Shown here: positions 12,140 through 23,360 of the stretch, one piece after another
Position numbering within the stretch: the stretch's first letter is position 1
Layout: every line of letters begins with the position of its first letter
Assembly (NCBI GenBank): GCA_032191485.1
Contig: JAVDOI010000008.1
Coordinates: forward strand, 20,566,674-20,630,673
From: Leptoclinus maculatus
Lineage: Eukaryota; Chordata; Actinopteri; Perciformes; Stichaeidae
DNA length: 64,000 nucleotides
Reading direction: 5' to 3'
Made by a program: the position numbers and the translations under genes
Notes under the pieces: generated by a model
Told to the model about the DNA's origin: nothing
Databases searched by the model: none
The model's input: the letters and a program-made list of their open reading frames with translations, nothing else

Positions 12140-15100
12140 CACACCTATTGCATGATATAGATAACTTTTTCAGAAGGATGTTTAGACTCGTCTAACTTAA
12201 TGTAATATTGTTGAGCTTAGGTGATGTAGTTTGTGATATATGTGATGATGGATTGGACATATATTTATGTTTATTAAAAACATATATATTTGTTTTAATA
12301 TATTTGTATTAATGTACTTTTTCTATGAACTTTATTTAATTGTTTTATCATGCTTTTCTTTTTTTTATGAACCGCATGTGGTTTCCACTTTTTTCAAACA
12401 TTTTGACCTGATACATATCCAAATAAGATCGAAACAGTGATAGAATATTTATTTGTGCGTGCGTGTGCGTGTGTGTGCGAAGGTCTAAGATCGGTGCTTG
12501 TCTGTGCAGGTGCTGATGGGGAGGAAGATGGAGGACTGGCTGAGGTTCTCAGTCTGCTACTGGCACACCTTCTGTGGCACTGGTACTGTAACAACTGACA
12601 CTCGTTTTGTCATCAGTCATCAAACAGTCTGTGTGAATAGGCTCTTGTAAACACACATGAATGCTGTCATTCTATTGTCTTTTTAGATTTGTACACAGAA
12701 ACACATTTTTAATTGAGCCCAACAGATATTATCTTATTTCTTTGAATTGTAATCTTCTTTTATTAGGAGCGGATCCTTTTGGGTCTGCGACCCTCCACCG
12801 GCCCTGGAATGAAGGAACTCCGATGGACTCCGCCAAGAAGCGACTCCGGGCCGCTTTTGAGTTTTTCACCAAGCTTGGTGTGAGGGGAAATCACTTCCAT
12901 TTTACAATGAAAGTCACAGTTACACACAGTTGATTACTGTATATATGATGTGTGTTTCCTCTGTGACAGCTGTTTCTTTCTTTTCTTTTTACAGGTGAAA
13001 TACTACACATTTCACGACAGGTAGTTGACCATTTCATTGTTTTTGATTGGTTTGTTTTTTTCTTGATATTTATTATCTGCTTACATAATCAAACTACCTT
13101 TTACTTTACATGTTTGTGAATATTGGTTTAAATGGATTATTAGAATACCCATCTAGTGCCAGCATGATTTTCTACAGTGGTGTTGTGCCTTAAAACCCTC
13201 CTTTGGCAACTTCCTCTGTGCAAATCGCTGCAATTAATTAATTGAATAGTATTTAAAAGTAGTGAAATGTAATATCCGTCCTCTGTTTTCTACAGGGATA
13301 TGGCTCCTGAGGGCTCCACCCTGGAGGAGTCCAACGGGAACCTGGATGAAATAACAGACCTGGCTCTCCAGCTGCAGAGCCAGACTGGAATCAAGGTGCT
13401 GTGGGTCACCTGCAACCTCTTTGCCCACCAAAGGTCAGTTTTATTCAGAAAATCCTGAAGTTTAGCAGGGAAAGAGGTTCTTTCTCAGTAAACTTAATGA
13501 TGTATACACATTTTACCCATGTGACAGGTACATGAATGGTGCAGCTACCAACCCAGACTGTCACGTTCTGGCCTACGCTGGTGCTCAGCTGAAGAAGGGG
13601 CTTGATACTGCCAAGAAGCTGGGTGCAGAAAATTTCGGTACGAGTGACTTGATGTGTCTAAACTATCGACATGCTCCGTCAGTGCAGCACATGTTGCCAC
13701 ATCTTTGTATACATTTGTCTCCTCAGTGTTTTGGGGAGGAAGGGAGGGTTTCCTCTCCGTCCATAACACGGACGTTGCTGCTGAACTGAAGCACATGGCC
13801 AACTTCTTCAAAATGGCCGTCAGTAAGTGTGCACATGAATACGGGATTAATTCCAAATCAGAGTTTTGGTCAGTTTTCAATTTCATGTCTGTATATTTGT
13901 CACCAGAGTACAAAGAGAAGATTGGGTTGAAGTGTCAGTTTCTCATCGAGCCCAAGCCTAAGGAGCCCTGCAAACACCAGTATGACTACGGTAAGGTGTG
14001 TCCAAACAAGTGTGCTTTGTAATCCGACAGTCCTAATGATGCATCTTATATGTCACTCTCTTCTTTAGATGCTATGAGTGTCATCGGATTCCTTAAGCAT
14101 TACGGTCTGGAGAGTCACTTCAAGTTGAACATTGAGCCCAACCACACCACTCTGGCAGGACACTCCTACGAACATGACGTTGTCATGGCGTCTGCGTGAG
14201 ACATTATGAATAATATCTAAGCAAACACTGTTGCAAAATGTTTGGCACATCCACAGCATCTTTAAAGTTATGACAGTTTTACTTTCTGTATGTTCCTCGC
14301 CTGCTGGTGGACAGGTTTGAGATGCTGGGTTCAGTTGACTCCAACACTGGCTCTCCTGACCTGGGCTGGGACACGGACCAGTTCCCCATGGACATCAGGA
14401 ACACCACCGTGGTCATGAAGGTGAACTCATTTCTTTGATTTGTAGCAGAGTTTATTGCCGATAATGTTTGTGAAGGTGACATTGTCCAAACACTGTAAGA
14501 TAAGGATACAAATAGCTGACATTGTTCAATACTTAGCAAAGGTTTAAAGGATTATTCATTAGTAGCGATTGATATTTTGGCCACAGGAACAAATTATATT
14601 AGCAACATGGGCCTTATTCATTAATATCTTCCAAAGTTGTTTTTTTTAATTCGTCCTCAAGAAAGGTCCGAAGAAAAGATTCATGATTTGTTCTTAAACG
14701 GCAGAATTGTTTGTGCCTGTGTTGTAATAATGATGACTCCCATTGCCCTCATAAATTGAAGGTGTGTGGCAGTTAATCCTAATTACTGTAGGTACACGCC
14801 CTGCCAATCCCCATAAAAGGGCATGAGACTGCAGGGCCGTGTGCACACGAAGACATTGAATGAAAGTCTAATGAGGGTGGGACATAGAAAGATGGATAGG
14901 ATGCTTTTACTCATTCAGTGTTAATGTTAATGTGTAAGACCATAATGCTTTGTAAAATACAGCGTAAACCTTTCTAGTGCTTGTCTTTGTCAAATTAAGC
15001 GGATGAATATTATAACTTTTTTTCTCATGCAGATAACCACCTAATTGACATTGGCATACTTATTATCTGAATATAAAGTAATGAAACCAACAACATCACT

Positions 15101-16011
15101 ATTTACTGAATTTTATTGGCTGTTTAATCGCTTTTCAACCAACTATATACTCTACTGTGTATAATTTGAATACTATAATACAGTGCAGTATTTAAATGAA
15201 AATAGCCTGCACACTGTAATATTACTCAAGCCCAGCGTATATTCTGTTCTTAACTGAGAACAAAACCCAAAATAAGAAACATTTAGCTGAAAACAGCTGC
15301 CTTCTGTGGCAGCGAACAAGGCTAATGAGGACAATCCTGGCTGGAAAACCCCCGAAATAGAAATAGATAATATATAAAATATTGATTAGTGCATTTTTAA
15401 TGTTCATATAAATGTTTATTGCACGGTCTGTAGTACAGTTCAGAACAGTGATACAGGAACCTAGTTATTATTTAGTGTCTAATCTTCTCCAGGTCATCGT
15501 TGAACAAGGTGGTCTGCAGCCAGGAGGCCTGAACTTTGATGCTAAGGTGCGCAGGGAGTCCACAGACCCGGAGGACCTGTTCATCGCTCACATCGGAGCC
15601 ATGGACACCTTTGCCAGAGGACTCAGAAATGCTGTTTGCATTGTTGAGGACGGGCTCATCGCTGGTATGGTGAAGGTATGTCTGCAGCTAAAGGAAAATC
15701 ACTGTTTCATGGACTTCTATTTACAGGTACAGTAATATTATCTATGTGTGATTCACACAGGAGCGTTACTCAAGTTTCAGTCACGGCCTTGGACAGAGAG
15801 TGGAGGATGGTTCTGCCTCCTTGGAGGAAATGGAGGTAAGACTGTTAGAGACTTGTAGCTACGGATACAGAAATGTGCAGTGAGTGAGATGATGGTCTCA
15901 AATATATAATATATTTTGTTTTCTCAGGCCTTCATCAAGCAGAACGGTGAGCCGAATGTAACGTCAGGCAAGCAAGAAAAATATGAATCCATCTTTAATC
16001 ACTACATATAA
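11635..16011 (+). CDS. Xylose isomerase (XylA family), complete 14-exon gene
   Basis: Exons: 11635-11662, 12015-12091, 12510-12582, 12767-12879, 12995-13020, 13296-13433, 13528-13637, 13727-13822, 13907-13990, 14069-14195, 14315-14420, 15493-15675, 15761-15835, 15928-16011 (stop TAA). All have GT-AG sites and consistent phase, giving 439 residues, the usual size of class II xylose isomerases. FHDRDMAPEG (103-112) and IEPKPKEP (234-241) match the two family signatures. By fixed offset from bacterial enzymes, the catalytic His is H104 and the metal ligands are E235, E271, H274, D299, D310, D312 and D342, all present. WGGREG and LGWDTDQFP are also intact. The enzyme interconverts D-xylose and D-xylulose (and glucose and fructose) with two divalent metal ions. 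No signal peptide is seen, so it should be cytosolic. The ATG context (ACAAATGGC) is good. Dense introns show a genuine nuclear gene, not contamination. The physiological role in a fish is unknown. Confidence 0.95.
12102..12136. repeat. (CA)n microsatellite next to a splice donor
   Basis: A 35-bp CA run starting 10 bases after the donor of xylose isomerase exon 2 (GT at 12092-12093). Confidence 0.9.
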
Positions 16012-16015
16012 TAAA
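16010..16015 (+). promoter_or_regulatory. AATAAA overlapping the xylose isomerase stop codon
   Basis: The stop TAA (16009-16011) is part of TATAATAAAAGC, so a canonical AATAAA occupies 16010-16015. If used, the 3' UTR would be only about 10-30 bases. A more distal signal cannot be excluded. Confidence 0.35.
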
Positions 16016-16059
16016 AGCATCACTCTCTTCTGTCTGCATGTGACATGAAAACATTTGGC

Positions 16060-16260
16060 CTTATCAGAATCACAACCGTTTATTTGCCAAAGTATGTTGC
16101 ACATACAAGGAATTTGACACGGCGGGTGGTGCATAACATTCAAAAATCAACAGCAATCAACACAGTGCAAAAAATAGAAACATTTACTATAAAATGTAGT
16201 GCACAAACAAACGGATAACAGTACTATAAACAAGTATAATGTAAAAGTGTCAAGTGTATT
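16060..16260 (+). mobile_element. LINE 3'-end fragment (L2/Maui-like)
   Basis: TATCAGAATCAC, TTTATTTGCCAAAGTATG and GCACATACAAGGAATTTGAC in this order are the typical 3' region of fish L2-type LINEs (recalled). No coding part remains. A further stretch near 16365-16425 (AGAATACTTTAATAACCCC) resembles another LINE tail. Confidence 0.55.
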
Positions 16261-16429
16261 TAAATAAAGAAACGTAGAAGGGATGTGCAGGGGAGTGACC
16301 GGGAGGAAATTGTCCCGGGGATGACAGAGTCAGTGGGGGTCCCTTAGGGTGTCAAACAGAAAGGTAGAAAGGTAGAATACTTTAATAACCCCACTGGGAT
16401 TAAGAATTGCATTTATTGCAGTTGTTTCA

Positions 16430-17719
16430 CTAACTTAAAAAATGAAATTACTAATCACTGAAGGTAGAGAGCTGAAATGTTGAAGTGTTCTTGACAGACT
16501 GACAGACTTATTCAATGTAACATTTTCAAGTATCAAGAAGTTTTCCTTGTAACTATTGAATAGATAAAACATGATAAATATCCAGACATCTTGTTTATTG
16601 TACGAGAGCACAACATTTCTATTTTAAATTGCATAGTGTCTGAAATCTGACAATGTGTATCTATATCTTTTGCTGTAAAAAATGGATAATAAAACATAAA
16701 ACTAGAGAAGACAATTCCTGAATACATTGAGATGTCAATACTAAGTGTTGAAAGGCTGAGGCTAAACTGAATTGCTATTTGGATGAAGAGGCTGCTGAAG
16801 GAGAATGAATGAGTTGAAAAAGTAGGAAATGGATGGGTTCAAATTATGAATTCTCAATCAGCTGTTAAAAAGTTGTATAAAACTTCTAATGTATGAGATG
16901 CGGAAGATTTTTATGTTTGAATGGAGTATGAACCAGTAGATTTGAGTTTAAAATGCAGCTGAAGCAGTTCTGTATGAGTAGTTTGAAAAGTGGGAAAGTG
17001 ATGATGGATGCAAAATATAGAGTAAACTATGAAAGTTCAAATGGGAGTTTTAGAACAAGGTCTTAAATGAGCTGAAGTATACAAAGAAGGAATTGATGTT
17101 TCCTTAAATTGTCTTTGTTGGAATTAGGATAATCAGTTAAGGTCTAACTAAGCCCTTGACAAGAGTTGAACTGTAAGCACTTTTACTTTTGAAAAACGAG
17201 GTCTAATCTTATTTTCCTGATCATAAACAGTGACTGTTAGGGTTCTTTATTTTGAGAAACATGCCTCACCCTGAGCTTCCTGTTATGATAAAGCTACTGT
17301 ATGGGGCTTTTATTTTTGAAAAAATAGGTAAATTCCTAGTTTCCTGTTAACATACAGTGAGAGTTGGGGGCTTTTATTAAAAAAAAAAAAAAAGCTTCAT
17401 CCTGGGGTTCCTTTGAGGAAAGTTGCTCTATAGAGCTTTTATTTCAAAAGAAAAACAGCCTCGTCCTGAGGTTAGTTACTTTGTGGGACTTTTATTTTTA
17501 AAAACTTTTTCCATCCCTAGTTTCCCGTTACCATACAGTGACTGTTTGGAGATTTTATTTTGAAAAGCCTGGCTCATCCTCACTTTCCTGTTATGAATTC
17601 ATCATAACAATAATATGTGTCAATATTCTAATAAGATATCTAATAAAAGACCATCGACGAATGCTTTCTATCGGCCGCCATCCATTCGACCATTACCAAA
17701 AGGTTCTGTCAGGCCCCTG
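16430..17719. repeat. Degenerate A/T-rich tandem repeat
   Basis: Between 17220 and 17590 a diverged unit of roughly 60-90 bp recurs about five times, marked by CTTTTATTT...GAAAA followed by CATCCT(C/G)A...TTCCTGTTA. The preceding 16780-17100 has loosely repeated GAGTTGAAAAAGTAGG-like words. No gene is seen. Confidence 0.45.
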
Positions 17720-18080
17720 GACTGTATCAAAGAAGTGGAGGTAGTCATCGTGACGTCACCCATTGGTTTGTCGACAGCGGTTTTGAAGCCATGAGTTCAG
17801 CATTTTGGCCATCACCATCTTGGATTTTGGCGACCACATTTGGACTGCTGAGGAGTGAAGCCGTGGTAGAGATGCCATATACTTTAATCACAAGGTAGCC
17901 CCGCCCTTAAGTATACTCTGCTTTATGGTCTATTTTACTCTAAATGGGACAATAATTTACTAAATGAACATCATGCTGTATTGAAGAAGAGTTGGAACTA
18001 GAGATTGAGACCATAAACTCATGTTTACAATGTTTACTGAGGGAATAAATCAAGTCATTTTCTCATAGACTTCTATCATA
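17720..18080 (+). repeat. Dispersed repeat family, copy 1
   Basis: Shows the order shared by all copies: TGACGTCACCCATTGGTTTG, GCATTTTGGCCATC, CTGCTTTATGGTCTATTT, AATTTACTAAATGAACATCA, TGAAGAAGA, TTGAGACCATAAACTCATG, TTTTCTCATAGACTTCTAT. Plus orientation. The distal third is missing. Confidence 0.8.
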
Positions 18081-19040
18081 CCTGCAAACTTGTCGCTTTT
18101 CGGCGAAATTCGCCGTTTTGAATACAAAATATGTCATCCACGTGAATCGTGTAGATCCGTAGAGTTTATTTTTTTTGGGAGGGGGGGGGGTCAACTGGCC
18201 AGCCAGCGTTTCTCCGATTGGAGTGAGACGAGGAGAAAAGGTGACGAGGTGATCTTCGCAATAAAACATCTTTGATGTGACGTGTCGAGTCTTGTCCAAT
18301 CAGCGTTAAGATGTCTACACAGTCTTCATTTCCCTCCGTTACAGTTTAAGTTACGTTATGTTCCGTTACCGTTCAGACTTGCTGGGTTAAGTTAACGTCC
18401 ACTACATGCGGAACTACATGCGGAACTCTCGACTTTTAACGTTCGTCATTATCGCGAATTATGAGGAAAAAACGTAACGTGATGAAACATGAAGCCCCCC
18501 ACCCGTGTTCCGGTTCAGTTCACGCGGCCACTCGTTAACATTAACCTCTTTAAACTGAGAGCCCCCCGACGGGGGGGATACTGGTACCGACTGGTGCGAC
18601 TGGTACCGAAGAAAGCCAAATCATAAAACGATGTCCTCAAACTCCTTTTAGACTCCTGTTTCGCCTTTTGTCATCCGTTTACAGTCTAATAAAGTTGTGA
18701 AAAAAGGAAGGGGGGGGTCAAATGAGCTCGGGGGACCACATTCCAGCGAGGCAGCTTCGGGCGTTTACGCACGGGTCCGCCGGCTTAGATCGGCATTTTT
18801 CGGAAAACTAAAGACTTCCTGAAAATTCCGTTGACGCCAGTCAATTGGCCACATCCAGACACGTGCATAGACGTTTCATATGAAGAAATCGACCAATCAG
18901 GGGCTCTACACTGGCCCAATACACAACCACTATGGCGCAATTCTCCCGTAGGTCGGCGGTCCCGAGACGCCGAGACGGTTCTAGCTCTCCAAAATGATTT
19001 CTAACTGCTGTATGTGATAGATTGTGCATGTACAAGGATA
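18081..19040. other. CpG-rich non-coding stretch of unknown nature
   Basis: This segment is clearly richer in CpG than its AT-rich surroundings (for example CTTTTCGGCGAAATTCGCCG near 18097, and 18765-18800). It contains two short G runs and no reading frame with known protein. It could be the 5' part of a transposon or a decayed CpG island. No support for a gene. Confidence 0.35.
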
Positions 19041-20980
19041 AAGGAAGTTAAATATATAGTTATTTAGCTTATAAAAGTACAATGGAACAGCTGGAGAGGC
19101 TGTTTCTCACATGGCGACCTCTTGTGACCTCTCGTGACCTCTCATAACGTTTATGTCTCTAACTCTGGCCTACTTCACTCTATTCACTCCAATTATTTTG
19201 TGGGTGACTACTGCTGTCGTTTTCTATGATTGTGTGTGGTTTATAGGCTTCACTGAGCCTCATTTAATATTTAGCTTATGCTTTTTCACCATACGAATTT
19301 GACATTTTTCAAAGTGGAGCTGTGTTCCATCTTCATCAGCTATTAACCAGTAACATATACACAATATGTACACAATTCATATGAGCAAACCCTCCTCAGT
19401 GTTATAAATCCATTGAACATTTTCAAATAGACCTTGTAGTTAGAGAGTAAGGCCCCTTTGAGTATGGGTATAGTATTTTCGAGAATAAGCCAAAAAAACG
19501 TCTAGGGCTCAAATTAAACCAGAACACCGGCGGATCTGGTTGCTGTTTTTAACTCAAAGTAGAATGAAAGGCCCAGATACTGATGAGATGATGAGGTCAA
19601 AGAGCTTCAGGGCTGAGATATGAGTGGAGCTGGGCCTGGATTGGATAAAGGTGGAGGTCTAAACAGACGTGAGTACAGCTTCCTGCTGTCACAGTGTTTT
19701 AAATACATTGATGAGGCAGGTCTGCTGAATGCAGCCTCTGCTCCAAGGAGATAAAGTACAGCAACAAGGGCATGCCCTCTCATCACACTGTACACACTGT
19801 TCACTGTAATGACCACAGCCAGAGTAGATTATCATTTTAATTTAAATAATAGAACTGGATTGAATGCATATTAATTGCAAATAGAAGATAGGCCACTATT
19901 CTAACAGCTGTACAGTAACAGTATAAGTTAATATTAAGCTATACAGTAACAGGGTTCAATGAAGACTAATCACTTTATTTGCAGGCGATGGTTCTCGCTA
20001 CTCTGCTATCTTTGTTTTTATTTGACTAAAACTTTTGAAAATGAGACCTCGTTCTAAATGGATTTTGTCTAAATAAAGGTTGTTAATAATAATAATAAAG
20101 AAAAAACGAAGAAGCTAACTAGCTCTTCAACCCGAGCTGAAATAGTGATAAATAACTGAATAATAAATTATTCTTTTGCTTAAAGTAAATATGGTCTTAT
20201 CACTTAATGTTATTCTCAGAGTACACCAGAATGCTACATTTTAAAGATCATATTTGAAATGAAAATTCATGCCACCAGCACACCCAGGTCAGATCAGAGT
20301 TGAATCACTGAATCCATGGAAATGTTATAATGCATGTTTGATTCCTATATTTAAAATGTTTTGAAAATTATCATCCCACAAATATGAGTTGCTGTCAAGT
20401 GCACCTTTAAAATGTTAAAGTGATATTCAGAGATTATTCAATTAATTTAGGGTTGTAATTGTTTTAGCCTGAACACATTGGTCAATTGTTATTGGGGTGA
20501 ATATGTATAGATATGTTAAGTTATTATAATCTTCTAATAAATGAAGTATATTAAGGGGTGAAGGGGTCAGTTTGTGTTTTCTTCAGGATTTAGTTTGGTT
20601 CATTTAAAATGATCAAGATTAAATAACATTTACAATGCACCACCAGTAAACAACACTTACTTCCCTTTTATAATGTATCAAATCTGGAGTCAGTTGTTTT
20701 AAAACATAGTTATCAGTGAATAGCTCTGAAATGTAATAGTGTAGTTATTTATGTCAGCAGGTTGTAATGAAGTTATTTTTAAACCTTTGTTCTAATTCTA
20801 ACTGCTGTAAAAAAATGACTGAATCTACAGGTGGATGGACCATAATAAAACCAACAATAGCAACTTAAAGTTAAAAGGAATTTCATTCACAATGTAATAC
20901 AGTTCAACATAACATGTAACAATATGTTAGAAAATGAACAATTACATTCAGCATTTCACATTCACATTCACATCACATTC
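19041..20980. other. AT-rich intergenic sequence, nothing recognised
   Basis: No exon, transposon end or regular repeat could be supported. A short (AAT)n run lies near 20085. Confidence 0.5.
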
Positions 20981-21480
20981 GCCGTCAGGCTCAGCTCCGC
21001 CTTCGGGCAACGGTCCGCCATCAGGCTCAGCTCCGCCTTCGGGCAACGATCCGCCGTCAGGCTCAGCTCCGCCTTCGGGCAACGATCCGCCGTCAGGCTC
21101 AGCTCCGCCTTCGGGCAACGATCCGCCGTCAGGCTCAGCTCCGCCTTCGGGCAACGGTCCGCCGTCAGGCTCAGCTCCGCCTTCGGGCAACGATCCGCCG
21201 TCAGGCTCAGCTCCGCCTTCGGGCAACGATCCGCCGTCAGGCTCAGCTCCGCCTTCGGGCAACGATCCGCCGTCAGGCTCAGCTCCGCCTTCGGGCTCAG
21301 CTCCGCCTTCGGGCAACGATCCGCCGTCAGGCTCAGCTCCGCCTTCGGGCAACGATCCGCCGTCAGGCTCAGCTCCGCCTTCGGGCAACGGTCCGCCGTC
21401 AGGCTCAGCTCCGCCTTCGGGCAACGATCCGCCGTCAGGCTCAGCTCCGCCTTCGGGCAACGGTCCGCCGTCAGGATCAG
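20981..21480. repeat. 36-bp GC-rich minisatellite, about 13-14 units
   Basis: The unit starts CCGTCAGGCTCAGCTCCG and continues CCTTCGGGCAACGATCCG. Starts fall at 20982, 21018, 21054, 21090, 21126, 21162, 21198, 21234, 21270, 21324, 21360, 21396, 21432 and 21468. The two 18-bp halves are themselves related (PSGSAP and PSGNDP when read as protein). One junction (near 21290-21310) has an extra half unit, so the phase shifts by 18 bp. The only variation is GGT/GAT at one site and rare changes. Because 36 is a multiple of 3, long open frames appear on both strands. No start context, intron or homologue supports a protein. Confidence 0.93.
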
Positions 21481-22525
21481 CTCCGGCTTCGGGTCCGATC
21501 TGCCGTCAGGCTCCGAGTTCAGCTGCAAAAGTGACAATCTGAGGTCAGCTCGACCTTATATAGCGTCTTGGTGGCGTCGTTTCCATGACATTTACTGACG
21601 TACGCGCGTCCGTTGTCATACACCTGATAGCAACAGAGACTATGTTTTTATTTAAAAATCTCATATTTGTTAATATATTTCAGTAGTTTTTATATATATA
21701 TATATTTGTGAGCTGAGGCCAGGTTTTAACACGTCAAGCACTTCTACATATCACTTACTTTTAATTAGAAGAATAAGAATAGAAGAGGCCTTCGGGCAAC
21801 GGTCCGCCGTCAGGATCAGCTCCGGCTTCGGGTCCGATCCGCCGTCAGGCTCTGCTCCGCCTTCGGGCAACGGTCCGCCGTCAGGATCAGCTCCGGCTTC
21901 GGGTCCGATCTGCCGTCAGGCTCCGAGTTCAGCTGCAAAAGTGACAATCTGAGGTCAGCTCGACCTTATATAGCGTCTTGGTGGCGTCGTTTCCATGACA
22001 TTTACTGACGTACGCGCGTCCGTTGTCATACACCTGATAGCAACAGAGACTATGTTTTTATTTAAAAATCTCATATTTGTTAATATATTTCAGTAGTTTT
22101 TATATATATATATTTGTGAGCTGAGGCCAGGTTTTAACACGTCAAGCACTTCTACATATCACTTACTTTTAATTAGAAGAATAAGAATAGAAGAGGCCTT
22201 CGGGCAACGGTCCGCCGTCAGGATCAGCTCCGGCTTCGGGTCCGATCCGCCGTCAGGCTCCGAGTTCAGATGCAAAGTGACAATCTGAGGTCAGCTCGAC
22301 CTTATATAGCGTCTTGGTGGCGTCGTTTCCATGACATTTACTGACGTACGCGCGTCCGTTGTCATACACCTGATAGCAACAGAGACTATGTTTTTATTTA
22401 AAAATCTCATATTTGTTAATATATTTCAGTAGTTTTTATATATATATATTTGTGAGCTGAGGCCAGGTTTTAACACGTCAAGCACTTCTACATATCACTT
22501 ACTTTTAATTAGAAGAATAAGAATA
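21451..22525. repeat. 337-bp unit present three times in tandem
   Basis: Copies at 21451-21789 (339 bp), 21861-22197 (337 bp) and 22198-22525 (about 328 bp). A 71-bp partial copy of the minisatellite end lies at 21790-21860. Each begins with the end of the 36-bp minisatellite (CTTCGGGCAACGG). It then runs through GTGACAATCTGAGGTCAGCT, CGACCTTATATAGCGTC, TGACGTACGCGCGTCCG, an AT microsatellite and ATTAGAAGAATAAGAAT. Copies differ by only a few bases and AT-repeat length, which indicates recent amplification. Confidence 0.92.
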
Positions 22526-22735
22526 AGAGCGCTCATGTTACCCATAGAACTGCCTGATCTCGGCAGTAATCTCCGCCAGCACCGGGGGCTCAGCGCTCAC
22601 GGTGCCCGCCTAGAACAGCCTGATCTCGGCGAGTCTTTTTGAAACTTGCCGCTGGTAATGACGTCTCTGTCTCTGTTTTCCTCGCCGGCAAAGAGGACAG
22701 CAATCCGGATCTGATCCACATACATATACATACAA
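22526..22735. other. Unidentified GC-rich segment after the triplication
   Basis: Contains a twice-repeated GCCTGATCTCGGC word (near 22551 and 22617) and no clear protein. It may be the true flank or the end of the element that carries the minisatellite. Confidence 0.3.
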
Positions 22736-22841
22736 TTTTATATATATATACAATTACAATATGTATAAATACATATAATTATATATACAATTATATATAT
22801 ATATATGTATATATAATTGTATGTACAAATACATATAATTG

Positions 22842-22882
<41 letters not shown>

Positions 22883-22910
22883 ATACACTTATATAATATA
22901 TAATTTTTTC
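22736..22910. repeat. (TA)n-rich low-complexity region
   Basis: Long TATATA and TACATATAATTGTATG tracts, with a pure TA run near 22844-22876. Confidence 0.85.
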
Positions 22911-23063
22911 TTTTTAATGAAAATTAAAAAAGCAGGGTTGTCATATTTAGTTTGATTGTACAAATACTTTACAGTTAAAAAAACGGATTAAACTCATTAG
23001 CAAGACCAGCTGAGGTGGTGATGTCATCACGCTGCAGTAACAATTGTCCATACTGTGTTCTCT

Positions 23064-23102
23064 GGACTTGAAGTCTGGACTTGGAGTCCAGACTTCAAGT
23101 CC
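23064..23102. repeat. Perfect 18-bp hairpin
   Basis: GGACTTGAAGTCTGGACT (23064-23081) and its exact reverse complement (23085-23102) are separated by the 3-base loop TGG. Confidence 0.9.
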
Positions 23103-23360
23103 ATACATAAATATGGCCTTACAAACTGTTCATATACACATACATGAATACAAAACAACAATCCAGCATATCATGTAACATGTCCGACTAGCTAGCTTCT
23201 AAGCTAATTTTAACATTACCGCCAATGGAGAAATGCTAACCGCGATTAGCATTTAATACAACACAAATGCTATACTAAAAGAAGAATAAAACAATGACAA
23301 AGATTGCCTTTGCAGGAGATATAGATGACATAAACAAGCAGGTAACTTCAGCTATTATTT

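Noticed and set aside
12871..12882. Alternative donor for xylose isomerase exon 4 after 12877
   Set aside because: It gives the wrong phase. The donor GTGAGG at 12880 keeps the LGVKYYTFHD reading.
20981..21480. CRISPR-like regular array
   Set aside because: There are no unique spacers. The units are contiguous near-identical tandem copies in a vertebrate genome.
20924..21598. Open frame of 224 codons with proline/serine repeats, as a possible secreted repeat protein
   Set aside because: It arises because the 36-bp minisatellite has a length divisible by three. Equally long frames exist on the other strand, and there is no splice structure, signal peptide or homologue.
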